Source: Flavobacterium ichthyis (GTDB lineage: Bacteria; Bacteroidota; Bacteroidia; Flavobacteriales; Flavobacteriaceae). Taken from it: a stretch of DNA of 64,000 nt. Location of the stretch: the NCBI RefSeq assembly GCF_009915155.1, contig NZ_JAABLM010000009.1:62001-126000 (forward strand). Direction: 5' to 3'. The notes beneath the pieces were generated by a model. It made no database searches. It was not told the DNA's origin and saw nothing but the letters and a program-made list of their open reading frames with translations. Positions 55,876 to 64,000 of the stretch are shown here, in pieces. A program made the position numbers and the translations under genes. Numbering within the stretch: the stretch's first letter is position 1; every line of letters starts with the position of its first letter.

Positions 55876-56948
55876 GGTTTTGATTGCAAGAGTGATATCC
55901 ATTGTTTTCCTATAATTTCCGGCGAAAAACGAGCAACACTTGACTTTGCGTTAGCCTTGCATTTCTCGTGTAATTTTTCATCATCTATCATTCGATTCAT
56001 GGCTTCAACTAACTTTTTAAAGTTTTGATCTTCAACCAAAAGACCATTTTCTTCATTAAATATTAATTCCGAAGGACCAGATTTACAATCAAAAGAAATA
56101 ACTGGAGTTCCACAAGCCAAAGATTCCATAATGATGTTAGGCAAACCTTCATTTTTACTGGTTAACGTAGTAAAAGTGGCGTTTTTCATGTAAATAAACG
56201 GATTATCGACAAAACCTTCAAAAACAATTTGATCTTCAACATTCAATTGTTTTGCCAAAGAAATTAAGGCAGGTTTTTGAGGTCCGTCGCCTAAAAAAAG
56301 TAGCTTGATATTTTTTTGCGGAAGCATACTTTTGGCATAACTTTCAATCAGCAAGTTAAATTGTTTGTTGTTATCCAAAACCATTCGTCCAACCGCCAGA
56401 ATATATTTAAAATCTACCTCAAAATGCTGTTGCAACTTCCTTTCAATCGCCTGGGTTTCGAGCATATTGTAAATAGTCGTCACATTTTGATAACCGTATT
56501 TCTCTCTAACTTTTGCCTCAATCAATTTTGAAACTGTTACGATTGCATAGGCTTTTTTAAAAATATTTTGGGAAAGCCATTTGTTTTCAGGAAAATACCA
56601 AGAAGTTTGGTAGCTGTGAACCGTGATGATATAAGGTTTTGTATATAAAAATTTGGTGATTAAAAATTCTTTCCATTGGTTATTTCGGTTTCGAAAATCA
56701 ACGATAAAGTCAAAATTATTGTCGGAAATAAATTTTTTGAGGATGAAAAATTTGCGAAAACTACCTGCTTCTATTTTTCCTAAATTTATTAATTTGCCCG
56801 AAAATTCATACGTAATCAAGTCGTTAAAAATCACATTATGAACCTCGAAACCTTGGCTAAAAAAATAGTTGGACATCACAGCATGAATTTTATCAGCGCC
56901 ACCATTAGAAAAATTTATGCCAATCAAACAGATTTTAGTTTTGCCCAT
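55872..56948 (-). CDS. Glycosyltransferase family 4
   Basis: 358 residues from the ATG at 56948 (MGKTKICLIGINFSNGGADKIHAVMSNYF); a longer frame from 56978 would extend into the divergent promoter. GT-B fold: the C-terminal domain has VGRMVLDNNKQFNLLIESYAKSM, LLFLGDGPQKPALI and the E-x7-E region SKNEGLPNIIMESLACGTPVISFDCKSGPSELI. Retaining transferase of a surface glycan pathway; substrate unknown. Confidence 0.9.
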   Translation of the reverse strand: MGKTKICLIGINFSNGGADKIHAVMSNYFFSQGFEVHNVIFNDLITYEFSGKLINLGKIEAGSFRKFFILKKFISDNNFDFIVDFRNRNNQWKEFLITKFLYTKPYIITVHSYQTSWYFPENKWLSQNIFKKAYAIVTVSKLIEAKVREKYGYQNVTTIYNMLETQAIERKLQQHFEVDFKYILAVGRMVLDNNKQFNLLIESYAKSMLPQKNIKLLFLGDGPQKPALISLAKQLNVEDQIVFEGFVDNPFIYMKNATFTTLTSKNEGLPNIIMESLACGTPVISFDCKSGPSELIFNEENGLLVEDQNFKKLVEAMNRMIDDEKLHEKCKANAKSSVARFSPEIIGKQWISLLQSKP

Positions 56949-56971
56949 GCAAACGTGTTTAGTTACATTTG
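56940..56971 (+). promoter_or_regulatory. Promoter for the GT at 56991
   Basis: TTTG (56940-56943), 20-base spacer, TACATTTG (56964-56971): both boxes fit the consensus. Confidence 0.7.
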
Positions 56972-56975
56972 GAAA

Positions 56976-56983
56976 CAAATATA
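56976..56983 (-). promoter_or_regulatory. Divergent promoter box for the GT4 gene
   Basis: CAAATATA on the plus strand reads TATATTTG on the minus strand. It sits four bases from the plus-strand box, so the two promoters overlap within a 42-base intergenic gap and should compete for polymerase. Confidence 0.5.
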
Positions 56984-56990
56984 AACATTT

Positions 56991-58130
56991 ATGAAGATTT
57001 TACTCGTGGGCGAATTTAGCAGATTGCACAATTCTTTGAAAGAAGGATTGGAATTTTTGGGTCACGAAGTGAAAATTGTTGCCACAGGAGATGATTTTAA
57101 AAAATTTCCAATGGATTATAATTTTGCTGCTAAAAGCGTAAATTCTTCAATATTATTAAGTTCGATTAATCGCGTTTCGAGAAAGATTTTGAAAATCGAC
57201 TTAGAGAAAATTGAAAAAGCCATTCGGTTTCAAAAAATGTTGCTCAAGTTAAAAAACTATGATGTAGTGCAAATTATCAATTCCGACGCTTTGGAAACGT
57301 ATCCTTTTTTGTCCAAAAAATTATTTGCAAAACTTTTCTATCAAAATAAAAAAATATCACTTTTAATTTGTGGTGACGAAACACCAATCGTGGAAGTTCA
57401 GTTAAAAAACAATTTGAAATATTCTGTTTTAACACCTTTGTTTGAAAATAATAAATACAAAAAATTTTACAATTACACCTTAAAGTTCGTAAAAAAGAAC
57501 CATCAAAATCTATTCGCTTTTTTACTTAAAAAATCGAATGTTGTGGTGGCTTCAGACTTAGACTATGTGATTCCATTGCAGCAAACCAACATTAATTTTA
57601 CGCATATTCCAAATCCTGTAAACGTTGACAAACTTCGGTATCAATCTACGGAAATCACTGATAAAATTGTCATTTTTTTAGGCAAAAATAAATTTAGTGC
57701 ATTAAAAAAAGGAACGCTTTATTTTGAAGAAGCTTTGACCATTATCGCTAAAAAATATCCCCAAAAAGTAACGATTAAAACCGCTAACAGCATTCCTTAC
57801 GAACTGTTCCAGCAATGGATTGATGAGTCGCATATTATTTTAGATCAAATTTACGCTTTTGACCAAGGTTACAACGCTTTGGAAGCAATGGCGAAAGGCA
57901 AAGTGGTTTTTACCGGAGCCGAAACAGAGTTTTATGAGTATTACAATTTAGAACAAACAGTTGCGGTTAATGCATTACCAAATGTGGATTTTTTAGTAGA
58001 AAAACTTTCTTACCTAATCGAGAATCCTGAAGAAATCACTGCAATAGCGCAAAATGCAAGACAATTTATCGAAGAAAAACACCATTATGTTAACGTTGCA
58101 AAAAAATACCTCGGAGTTTGGAATGCTTAA
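56991..58130 (+). CDS. Glycosyltransferase (GT-B type)
   Basis: 379 residues. A GT-B enzyme less typical than its neighbour: MKILLVGEFSRLHNSLKEGLEFLGHEVKIVATGDD at the start, the C-terminal nucleotide-binding part has VIFLGKNKFSALKKGTLYFEEAL and FDQGYNALEAMAKGKVVFTGAETEFYEYYN. Substrate unknown. The C-terminal end overlaps the convergent gene by 41 bases, the longest overlap here. Confidence 0.8.
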   Translation: MKILLVGEFSRLHNSLKEGLEFLGHEVKIVATGDDFKKFPMDYNFAAKSVNSSILLSSINRVSRKILKIDLEKIEKAIRFQKMLLKLKNYDVVQIINSDALETYPFLSKKLFAKLFYQNKKISLLICGDETPIVEVQLKNNLKYSVLTPLFENNKYKKFYNYTLKFVKKNHQNLFAFLLKKSNVVVASDLDYVIPLQQTNINFTHIPNPVNVDKLRYQSTEITDKIVIFLGKNKFSALKKGTLYFEEALTIIAKKYPQKVTIKTANSIPYELFQQWIDESHIILDQIYAFDQGYNALEAMAKGKVVFTGAETEFYEYYNLEQTVAVNALPNVDFLVEKLSYLIENPEEITAIAQNARQFIEEKHHYVNVAKKYLGVWNA

Positions 58131-59415
58131 CAACCGATTTGAAAAATAGAAAAATCAGCAGCACTATTAGATATTCAAAAGGAAAACCGTAGCGAGAATT
58201 GCTACCAAAAGTTGCCAACGCTTGTAAAACAGAAGTCGCTAAAATTATCGTAACGCTGATAATTTCAAAGGATATTTTTCTTATTTTAATAAACAGTACG
58301 ATATAGAAAACACTTACAATCCAAAAAAAATGTTTTAGCAATGTAAGCAAACTTCGTTGTAAAAAATCTATTCTAAAAATTATTTCTTGAAAGGTTTGAT
58401 TTTTGTGATTAAAATAGTTTTTTAAGTCGGTCACATTCCAGAAATCTTTCCACGACCGAAACACTTGCGTAAAATAATCATTCGGATTTTGAGCGATTGT
58501 TTCCTTTGCGAATTTTCCCAATTCATTCGAAAAATCCGGGAAGTTTAAATTTTTATCGTCGTATTCACCCGCATTGTATGCAAACCAAATTGCCATGGCT
58601 GGATCATCATTTCTGGCAATCGCCAATTCGCGATGTTTTACGAAAGGTTGCGTAATCCAGTGGTATTTTTCGGGTGCTTTTTCGGCAAACATGGTGCAAT
58701 TTTGTGCCATATTCAAACCCCAAAATGTGGTAGAAACAAAATATCCGGTATTGATTTTATTAACCAATGACCAACCCAAAAAAGCAGTAAGCGGAATCGT
58801 CAATACCACTAAAGTTTTTGCCAATTTTAACCGCCATTTTGTTTTTGAAATAACAATGAACGCACTCAAAACAAACGGTATGAACATAAAAAAGGGTTTG
58901 ATTAAAACCAGGAAAAACAAAACTAACGACACGTAAATAAGTTGTTTTAAATTGCCTTGAAGAAAATTTTTGCTGAGAAAATAGAATAACAAACTTGAGG
59001 AAAAAAGTAAGGTCGTTTCCGCTAAAATTAAATGTTCGTAAAAATGAATGGATAGATTGAATTGCAAGAAAATTACCAGCCAAAAACTAAATTTTGAATT
59101 CAGTTTATTTTGTAAAAATGTTTCAAACCACAGTAATCCTGTCAAAATTCCGAGGAAAATTTGGAACACAATTGTACCCAAAACCTTTCCGAAAGCCAAA
59201 GCAATTAACAGCGGATATCCCGGACTTCTTTCGCCGGAATAACCTTGTAAATTAAAGGTGAGTAATTTTCTACCTAACTCCATAAATGCACCACTGTCCG
59301 GTGGATGAACTACCGAAAACTGAGATGCTACAAATACCAATCGCAACAAAAGCAACAGCAAAAGCAATTGTAAGTAGGGTTTTTGAGAAAATTTTGAAAT
59401 TATATAACGAAACAT
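58090..59415 (-). CDS. ArnT-like / GT-C membrane glycosyltransferase
   Basis: 441 residues with about ten membrane helices (for example LQLLLLLLLLRLVFVASQF). The first periplasmic loop has an acidic PPDSGAFMELGRKLLTFNLQGYSGERSPGYPLLIALAFG, as in GT-C enzymes that use a lipid-linked sugar. A role in transferring a sugar to a lipid or glycan outside the inner membrane is likely; the substrate is unknown. Confidence 0.7.
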   Translation of the reverse strand: MFRYIISKFSQKPYLQLLLLLLLLRLVFVASQFSVVHPPDSGAFMELGRKLLTFNLQGYSGERSPGYPLLIALAFGKVLGTIVFQIFLGILTGLLWFETFLQNKLNSKFSFWLVIFLQFNLSIHFYEHLILAETTLLFSSSLLFYFLSKNFLQGNLKQLIYVSLVLFFLVLIKPFFMFIPFVLSAFIVISKTKWRLKLAKTLVVLTIPLTAFLGWSLVNKINTGYFVSTTFWGLNMAQNCTMFAEKAPEKYHWITQPFVKHRELAIARNDDPAMAIWFAYNAGEYDDKNLNFPDFSNELGKFAKETIAQNPNDYFTQVFRSWKDFWNVTDLKNYFNHKNQTFQEIIFRIDFLQRSLLTLLKHFFWIVSVFYIVLFIKIRKISFEIISVTIILATSVLQALATFGSNSRYGFPFEYLIVLLIFLFFKSVVKHSKLRGIFLQR

Positions 59416-59447
59416 TATAAGGATTTAATTGTCGCAAGCTACTAATT

Positions 59448-59480
59448 TTTGCCGAAATCCGATTGGTTTGAGTACATTTG
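59448..59480 (+). promoter_or_regulatory. Promoter of the GT-C gene (leaderless)
   Basis: TTTG (59448-59451), 21-base spacer, TACATTTG (59473-59480). The ATG is only five bases further on, so the mRNA should be leaderless or nearly so. Confidence 0.7.
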
Positions 59481-59485
59481 CTGTT

Positions 59486-61138
59486 ATGAAAAATCTGTTG
59501 TCAAAAAATGTAATTTACGCTTCCGTTTTTGTAATTCTTTTGCTGATTTACGGTTTGTTTTTTGCCCGTATGGGATTTGAACTTTGGGATACTGGTTACA
59601 TTCCGAGTTATTCTTGGCGAATTGTTAATGGCCAAAATGTTTATGAAGATTTTGTGTATAAAGCACCGCCAATCACACTTTATTTTCATGCGTTATTCAT
59701 GAAAATTTTTCCCAACCTTCAACAATTTTGGCTAATAAAAATTTGTAATTATTTGCTTTTTGCAGTTCAAGTCATGCTTTGTGTTTTTGGTTTTAAAAAT
59801 TTTTATCCAAACAAAATCTCGTTTAATATTTGGAGTTTAATTAGTTTTTCATTTGCGATTTCATTACTCAATTTTACCGCATATCCGTGGCCAACAACGG
59901 ATGGATTGCTTTTCGCAAGCGTTGCTTTTTTCATTCTTTCGTTACAACGAAAAAACCTCTTGCATTGGTTTCTCATTGCGTTATTTGTCACGCTTTCCTC
60001 GTTAACCAAACAGTCATTTTATTTAATTCCAATTGGTTTTATCGTAACGATTTATTTTATGTTCGAAAGAAAAAATCTTTACGTTTTCCTGCTGTCTTTA
60101 ATAATTTGCTATGGTTTATTTTTCCTTTGGATTGAAACATTTACTTCCTGGGAAACTTATCGAAAACAAACCACGGGAGAAACGCATTTCATCGATTTAT
60201 TTTATACCGGATTTTTAAATTATTTCATCAATTATGGCAAGAAAATAATTATACCGTTGTTTCTTATTGCACCAATTGCACTTTTTTTCAACCGAAAAAA
60301 CTTCTCTTTTTTAAAATTTTTCAAAATAATTGCTGTCGTTTTAATTGGTTACAGCATCATATTGTGCATTGCAACAGAATTTCTTTTTGCCTCGAGAATT
60401 GCATTTATCGGAACCGGAATATTTGTGATTGTAAAAGCAATTGAGAAAAAAAATTTGAAAAATTACTTTCCCGTTTTTCTGGCACTTTTATTGGCTTGGA
60501 GCTGCTCGGTAAGTATGGGTTACAACTACCCTATTTTGTTTTCAACCGGAATTATTATGTCGATTGTCGTGGTTTTACAAGAATATTTGGTAAAATTCAA
60601 ATCCAATAAACTCATACTTTTTTTAGGCATTTTATTGACCTTTCTTGCCATGGCAAAAAATTTTAATCCATATCGAGAAGCAAATATCTTGGAACTCAAT
60701 CATGATTTAGGCGAAGTTTCTCCAAAACTAGCAGGAATTAACACTTCTGAAAAAACTAAAAATAAGTTAGTTGAGGCCAAAAAATTGATTGAAAAATATG
60801 GAGAAAAATACATCATGGCACCAGGATTTCCAATGGCACATTACATTTTTGATACACAAAGCGTGATGAAATCTGACTGGTTAACTAACAACGAAATCAA
60901 CCGTCAAGCGGGAACTTATATAGAAACTGCCGCACGTGTTGATCATTTTGTTTTTTTGGAAAAATCGTTCATCGAAGGCGAATTGTATTTACCGGAAAAT
61001 CGTTCAGAGTTTAGCGCGGTAACGGTTTACATTTTGAATAATTTCAAAAAAATTGAAGAAACCGAACATTTTATCATTTTCAACACCAACGAAAAAAAAT
61101 CAGCATTACCCGTTTTAATCAGTAAATCAGTGTATTAG
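59486..61138 (+). CDS. Multi-spanning GT-C-like membrane protein
   Basis: 550 residues from ATG 59486; a longer frame from 59429 would include the promoter. About twelve hydrophobic helices (YASVFVILLLIYGLFFARMGF and so on) with a first loop FELWDTGYIPSYSWRIVNGQNVYEDFVYKAPPITLYFHALF, typical of GT-C enzymes related to the ArnT/PMT class, and a soluble C-terminal domain. It could also be the polymerase of the cluster, since no Wzy-type gene is otherwise seen, but I cannot show that. Confidence 0.65.
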   Translation: MKNLLSKNVIYASVFVILLLIYGLFFARMGFELWDTGYIPSYSWRIVNGQNVYEDFVYKAPPITLYFHALFMKIFPNLQQFWLIKICNYLLFAVQVMLCVFGFKNFYPNKISFNIWSLISFSFAISLLNFTAYPWPTTDGLLFASVAFFILSLQRKNLLHWFLIALFVTLSSLTKQSFYLIPIGFIVTIYFMFERKNLYVFLLSLIICYGLFFLWIETFTSWETYRKQTTGETHFIDLFYTGFLNYFINYGKKIIIPLFLIAPIALFFNRKNFSFLKFFKIIAVVLIGYSIILCIATEFLFASRIAFIGTGIFVIVKAIEKKNLKNYFPVFLALLLAWSCSVSMGYNYPILFSTGIIMSIVVVLQEYLVKFKSNKLILFLGILLTFLAMAKNFNPYREANILELNHDLGEVSPKLAGINTSEKTKNKLVEAKKLIEKYGEKYIMAPGFPMAHYIFDTQSVMKSDWLTNNEINRQAGTYIETAARVDHFVFLEKSFIEGELYLPENRSEFSAVTVYILNNFKKIEETEHFIIFNTNEKKSALPVLISKSVY

Positions 61139-62403
61139 CGCAATAATTCTTTTCTAAAAAAAATCGATAGTCCTAAAAAATAGATAAGGTAAGTGATAAA
61201 ATAAGCGATAACCACGCCTTGACTTCCTTGTGCTTCGATAAAATACAAACTACTGCAATACAAAATGCTAAGCGATAAAATTTCGGAAATAATGAATGTT
61301 ATAGTCATTTTTTTGGCAAAAAACTGATAGCCTAAAATCAGCGAGGCAGCTTTGAAAAAATCGCCTGCCAATTGCCACGGAAGCAATTCGCCGATCGGCA
61401 AAAAATCTGCCGAAAAAAGGATTTTGGTAATGAATTCTCGGAAAATGTAAATGCCGATTAGCAATAGGGCAAACACGGGCAAAACACTTTTAAAGTAATT
61501 TCTAAAAATTGCTCCGGTTTGTACTGTGGTTTTGGCTTCTACTAATTTTGGCATAAAATAAACGGTTAGCAAAGTAGAAACAAACAGCATATAATTGAAA
61601 GAAATTCTTTCGACGGCAGCCCAAAATCCGGCTTCGGTAGTACCAATTGTGTTGATTATATTATTTCGAATCATCAAATAAATCATCGGACCGATAAATC
61701 CGGACACAAATGTCATCAGCGAAAAACCCGCCAATTGTTTGATGATTTTAAAATCGAAATGTGCTGGAGAAACCATCTCAGCCAAACGAATTTCTTTGGA
61801 AACAAAAATAAGCGACACTAAAAAAATGAAAGCCGGAAGTAACACTGTGGCAATGAAAGCACCGTTGATGCCGTACCAGATTACCAAAAAAACCGTTAAA
61901 AGTAAACCTAAAATATTGCCGGCAATATTGATAAAAATCACGGCCTTAAATTGTGCAAAACCGTTGAGAATATTGGTAAATAATAAACCCAAAATGTAAA
62001 ATGGCAACGCAAATGCCATCAACTGAAACACAAAACCAAATGCGCCAAAACCAAAGACTTCCTGGCGTAAAAATTCGGCAGCAAAAAATAGAAAAATCCC
62101 CACAATAATTGCCGCACAAAGCATGCTGATGAACAAAGTAGCGACGGTTTTTTTGAGTTGGCTGACATCGCTTTTATTTTCGGCGGCATATTTTACAATC
62201 CCGTTTTGAAATCCCAGCGAAGCCACAGTTTCCACCGAACTGTAAAAATTGCGAAGATTGCTCAAAAGTGCCATTCCCGAAGCACCCAAAAAAGTCGCCA
62301 CAATTTTAGAAGTGATTAACCCGGAAAGGATTTTAATCACTACAGAAAAACTGTTTAATGACGCCACTTTAACGAATGTAGAATGTAAAACTTTTTTGTA
62401 CAA
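61135..62403 (-). CDS. O-antigen flippase (Wzx-type)
   Basis: 422 residues with about twelve membrane helices. The start (VASLNSFSVVIKILSGLITSKIVATFLGASGMALLSNLRNFYSSVETVASLGFQNGIVKYAAE) matches the WzxE/RfbX translocase of the MATE-like superfamily, which flips lipid-linked sugar units to the periplasm. The stop codon overlaps that of the preceding gene by four bases (TTAG). Confidence 0.88.
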   Translation of the reverse strand: MYKKVLHSTFVKVASLNSFSVVIKILSGLITSKIVATFLGASGMALLSNLRNFYSSVETVASLGFQNGIVKYAAENKSDVSQLKKTVATLFISMLCAAIIVGIFLFFAAEFLRQEVFGFGAFGFVFQLMAFALPFYILGLLFTNILNGFAQFKAVIFINIAGNILGLLLTVFLVIWYGINGAFIATVLLPAFIFLVSLIFVSKEIRLAEMVSPAHFDFKIIKQLAGFSLMTFVSGFIGPMIYLMIRNNIINTIGTTEAGFWAAVERISFNYMLFVSTLLTVYFMPKLVEAKTTVQTGAIFRNYFKSVLPVFALLLIGIYIFREFITKILFSADFLPIGELLPWQLAGDFFKAASLILGYQFFAKKMTITFIISEILSLSILYCSSLYFIEAQGSQGVVIAYFITYLIYFLGLSIFFRKELLR

Positions 62404-62686
62404 AACACAATTTTTGGAGTGCAGAAATGTACATATTTTATTTTATTCCCGCAGCTAATTAATGCGTTATTTTAATGGTTTTTGAAATTCCAGCCTGATA
62501 ATGTAACCTTAAAGTATGGATAGTGTATAGATGATGTATGGATAGTGTAGGGTTGTAATAGGCTAAAATAAAAATAAAAATAAAAATAAAAGTCAAAATT
62601 AAGAATTATTGAAGTACCTCTTTCTAACTCAAACTTAATTACTTAAAAGTTTTTCACTACATTTAAAGCCTTAACCGGATTGTAAG
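62404..62686. repeat. Gene-free gap with short repeats
   Basis: 283 bases. GTATGGATAGTGTA occurs at 62514-62527 and 62536-62549 (period 22). A six-base (AAAAAT) run lies at 62564-62591. A TACATTTA at 62658-62665 may be the -7 box of the next gene. I see no gene or element end here. Confidence 0.55.
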
Positions 62687-64000
62687 GTGCAAAAAATACT
62701 ACCATATTATCTTAGTTGTATTTTGTCTTTTGTTTTTGCGTATTCTTTTGCGCAAAACGTAACGCTTTACGAGCAATTCAACGGTAGGTTCGATTTTATT
62801 TTCATCGGAAACACCATGAACCTTCTGGAAAACAACCTGACCAACTCGTGCAACATCACCCGAACAACTGCTTCAGCTCACCTCAACTTGTCGTCCACAC
62901 AACAAATTCACCGGGCTTATTTGTATTGGGCGGGTTCGGGAACGGGAGATTTTTCGGTGAAATTAAATGACAGCATCATCAAGGCTCAAAGAAATTTTGA
63001 TTTGTTTCAAAACGATCTTCCCTATTTTGCTGCTTTCGCAAATGTTACGCAGCTGGTGCAACAAACCGGAAACGGAATTTATACTTTATCAGACCTTGAT
63101 GTGACGCCATTTTTAAGTCCGTCGCAATATTGCAACAACCGAACAAATTTTGCCGGGTGGACTTTGGTCATCGTCTATCAAGACGAAAACCTTCCTCAAA
63201 ATCAAATTAATATTTACGACGGTTTACAAGGTGTTTCGCAACAACAACAAAACCTCACACTTCGGCTCGAAAATCTTTTTGTTCGGGATAATGCCAATTC
63301 TAAAGTGGGTTTTGTGGCGTGGGAAGGTGACGTGAATTTGCCTTCGTTACCCATTTTTACGGAAGCACTTAAAATCAATGGCTATACGTTAAGCAACGAC
63401 TTGAATCCACCCAATAACGCCTTTAATGGAACCAACAGTTTTACTGGCGAAACCAATCTTTACAACATGGATTTGGATGTTTACGACATTCAAGATTATA
63501 TTTCGGCAGGAAATACTTCCGCGGAAATCACGCTGACTTCCCAACAGGATTTTGTGATGATAAGCACCGTGGTTACCAAACTCAACAGCCAACTTCCCGA
63601 TGCGATTATTGCCATTGATTCCATTGAAACGGAATGTAATTCCCGCAGAATTATCGTACATTTTACCGTGACCAATTACCAAAGTACCGCACTTTTACGA
63701 GCCGGAGTTCCCATTGCCATTTACGCCAATGACGAATTTATCGAATATGCCGAAACTTTCGTGGAACTAGCCATTGACGAAAGCCACCAAGACCGGATTT
63801 GGTTAGAAATTCCCGATTATATTCCCAATAACTTTGAACTGAAATTAGGAATTGATGATTTAGGAAATGGCGAAGGAATTGTCAACGAATTAATTGAAAC
63901 CAATAATATTTTTATCGAAAATGTAACGCTTCCGGTTTCGCCTGAATTTAATGTGTTGCCCAATTTACAAAGCTGCAACATCGGATTTGGTGCCGGAATT
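62687..64000 (+). CDS. Secreted protein, N-terminal part (partial)
   Basis: The frame runs open to the right edge, giving 438 residues. GTG at 62687 is the only usable start: an in-frame stop is at 62672-62674, and no ATG follows until residue 43. The signal peptide is clear (VQKILPYYLSCILSFVFAYSFAQ). The next part (NGRFDFIFIGNTMNLLENNLTNSCNITRTTASAHLNL, RAYLYWAGSGTGDF, then GWTLVIVYQDENLPQNQINIYDG) resembles flavobacterial surface proteins that end in a T9SS type B domain. That end lies outside the window, so the class is inference. Confidence 0.75.
   Translation, partial: MQKILPYYLSCILSFVFAYSFAQNVTLYEQFNGRFDFIFIGNTMNLLENNLTNSCNITRTTASAHLNLSSTQQIHRAYLYWAGSGTGDFSVKLNDSIIKAQRNFDLFQNDLPYFAAFANVTQLVQQTGNGIYTLSDLDVTPFLSPSQYCNNRTNFAGWTLVIVYQDENLPQNQINIYDGLQGVSQQQQNLTLRLENLFVRDNANSKVGFVAWEGDVNLPSLPIFTEALKINGYTLSNDLNPPNNAFNGTNSFTGETNLYNMDLDVYDIQDYISAGNTSAEITLTSQQDFVMISTVVTKLNSQLPDAIIAIDSIETECNSRRIIVHFTVTNYQSTALLRAGVPIAIYANDEFIEYAETFVELAIDESHQDRIWLEIPDYIPNNFELKLGIDDLGNGEGIVNELIETNNIFIENVTLPVSPEFNVLPNLQSCNIGFGAGI

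Noticed and set aside
62440-62460. ATTCCCGCAGCTA as a sixth element end
   Set aside because: Only about eight bases match and no partner end or stem is nearby; this could be chance.

Overview
The window is a stretch of chromosome from a member of the Flavobacteriaceae, most like Flavobacterium. Three things point there: very AT-rich DNA, promoters of the Bacteroidota type (TAnnTTTG near -7, TTTG or TTG near -33), and secreted proteins that end in the type IX secretion (T9SS) type B sorting domain used by gliding bacteria. Gene content is mostly housekeeping. There are 48 complete protein genes and one partial gene at each edge. I found no rRNA, tRNA, CRISPR array, insertion sequence or prophage.

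Layout. 1-5.7 kb: the end of a nucleoid-associated protein gene, then two secreted T9SS proteins. 5.7-11.9 kb: pseudouridine synthase and PASTA protein, divergent from ddl; a DUF433/DUF5615 toxin-antitoxin pair set between ddl and coaD; a PhnA-like protein; Nudix hydrolase back to back with pyrE; an SRPBCC protein. 12-15.3 kb: a red-light sensing operon (response regulator, heme oxygenase, bacteriophytochrome kinase). 15.3-21.7 kb: birA, rsfS, ftsH, and a lipid operon (LUD protein, cdsA, psd, acyl-CoA-binding protein, lipoprotein superoxide dismutase). 21.7-26.4 kb: valS, a DUF1573 protein and an aminotransferase. 26.7-33.7 kb: one 2312-residue secreted repeat protein. 33.8-38.9 kb: folE, cysS, yidD, lgt, a small unknown protein and an outer-membrane protein. 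38.9-47.6 kb: secDF, mdh, gyrB, a gene-free repeat array of about 1 kb, and asnB. 47.8-53.1 kb: a GreA/GreB-like protein, a plugless beta-barrel and a large TPR protein. 53.4-62.4 kb: an FtsE-like ATPase followed by a surface-glycan cluster of four glycosyltransferases, two multi-membrane-spanning GT-C-type proteins and an O-antigen flippase. 62.7-64 kb: the start of another secreted protein, cut by the window edge.

Themes. SecDF, Lgt, YidD, the T9SS substrates, the TPR/barrel pair and the glycan cluster all concern the cell envelope. In the phytochrome operon, the heme oxygenase makes biliverdin, the phytochrome binds it, and the response regulator carries the phospho-signal onward.

The least explained material is non-coding: a family of REP-like palindromic elements with conserved ends, found at several separate intergenic sites, one of them carried inside a tandem array of about 258 bp units between gyrB and asnB. 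Also notable are four genes whose promoter box lies so close to the start codon that their mRNAs should be leaderless or nearly so, and three convergent gene pairs that share a four-base stop overlap. I see no clear sign of an entirely new system; the element family and the TPR/barrel pair are the best candidates for follow-up.
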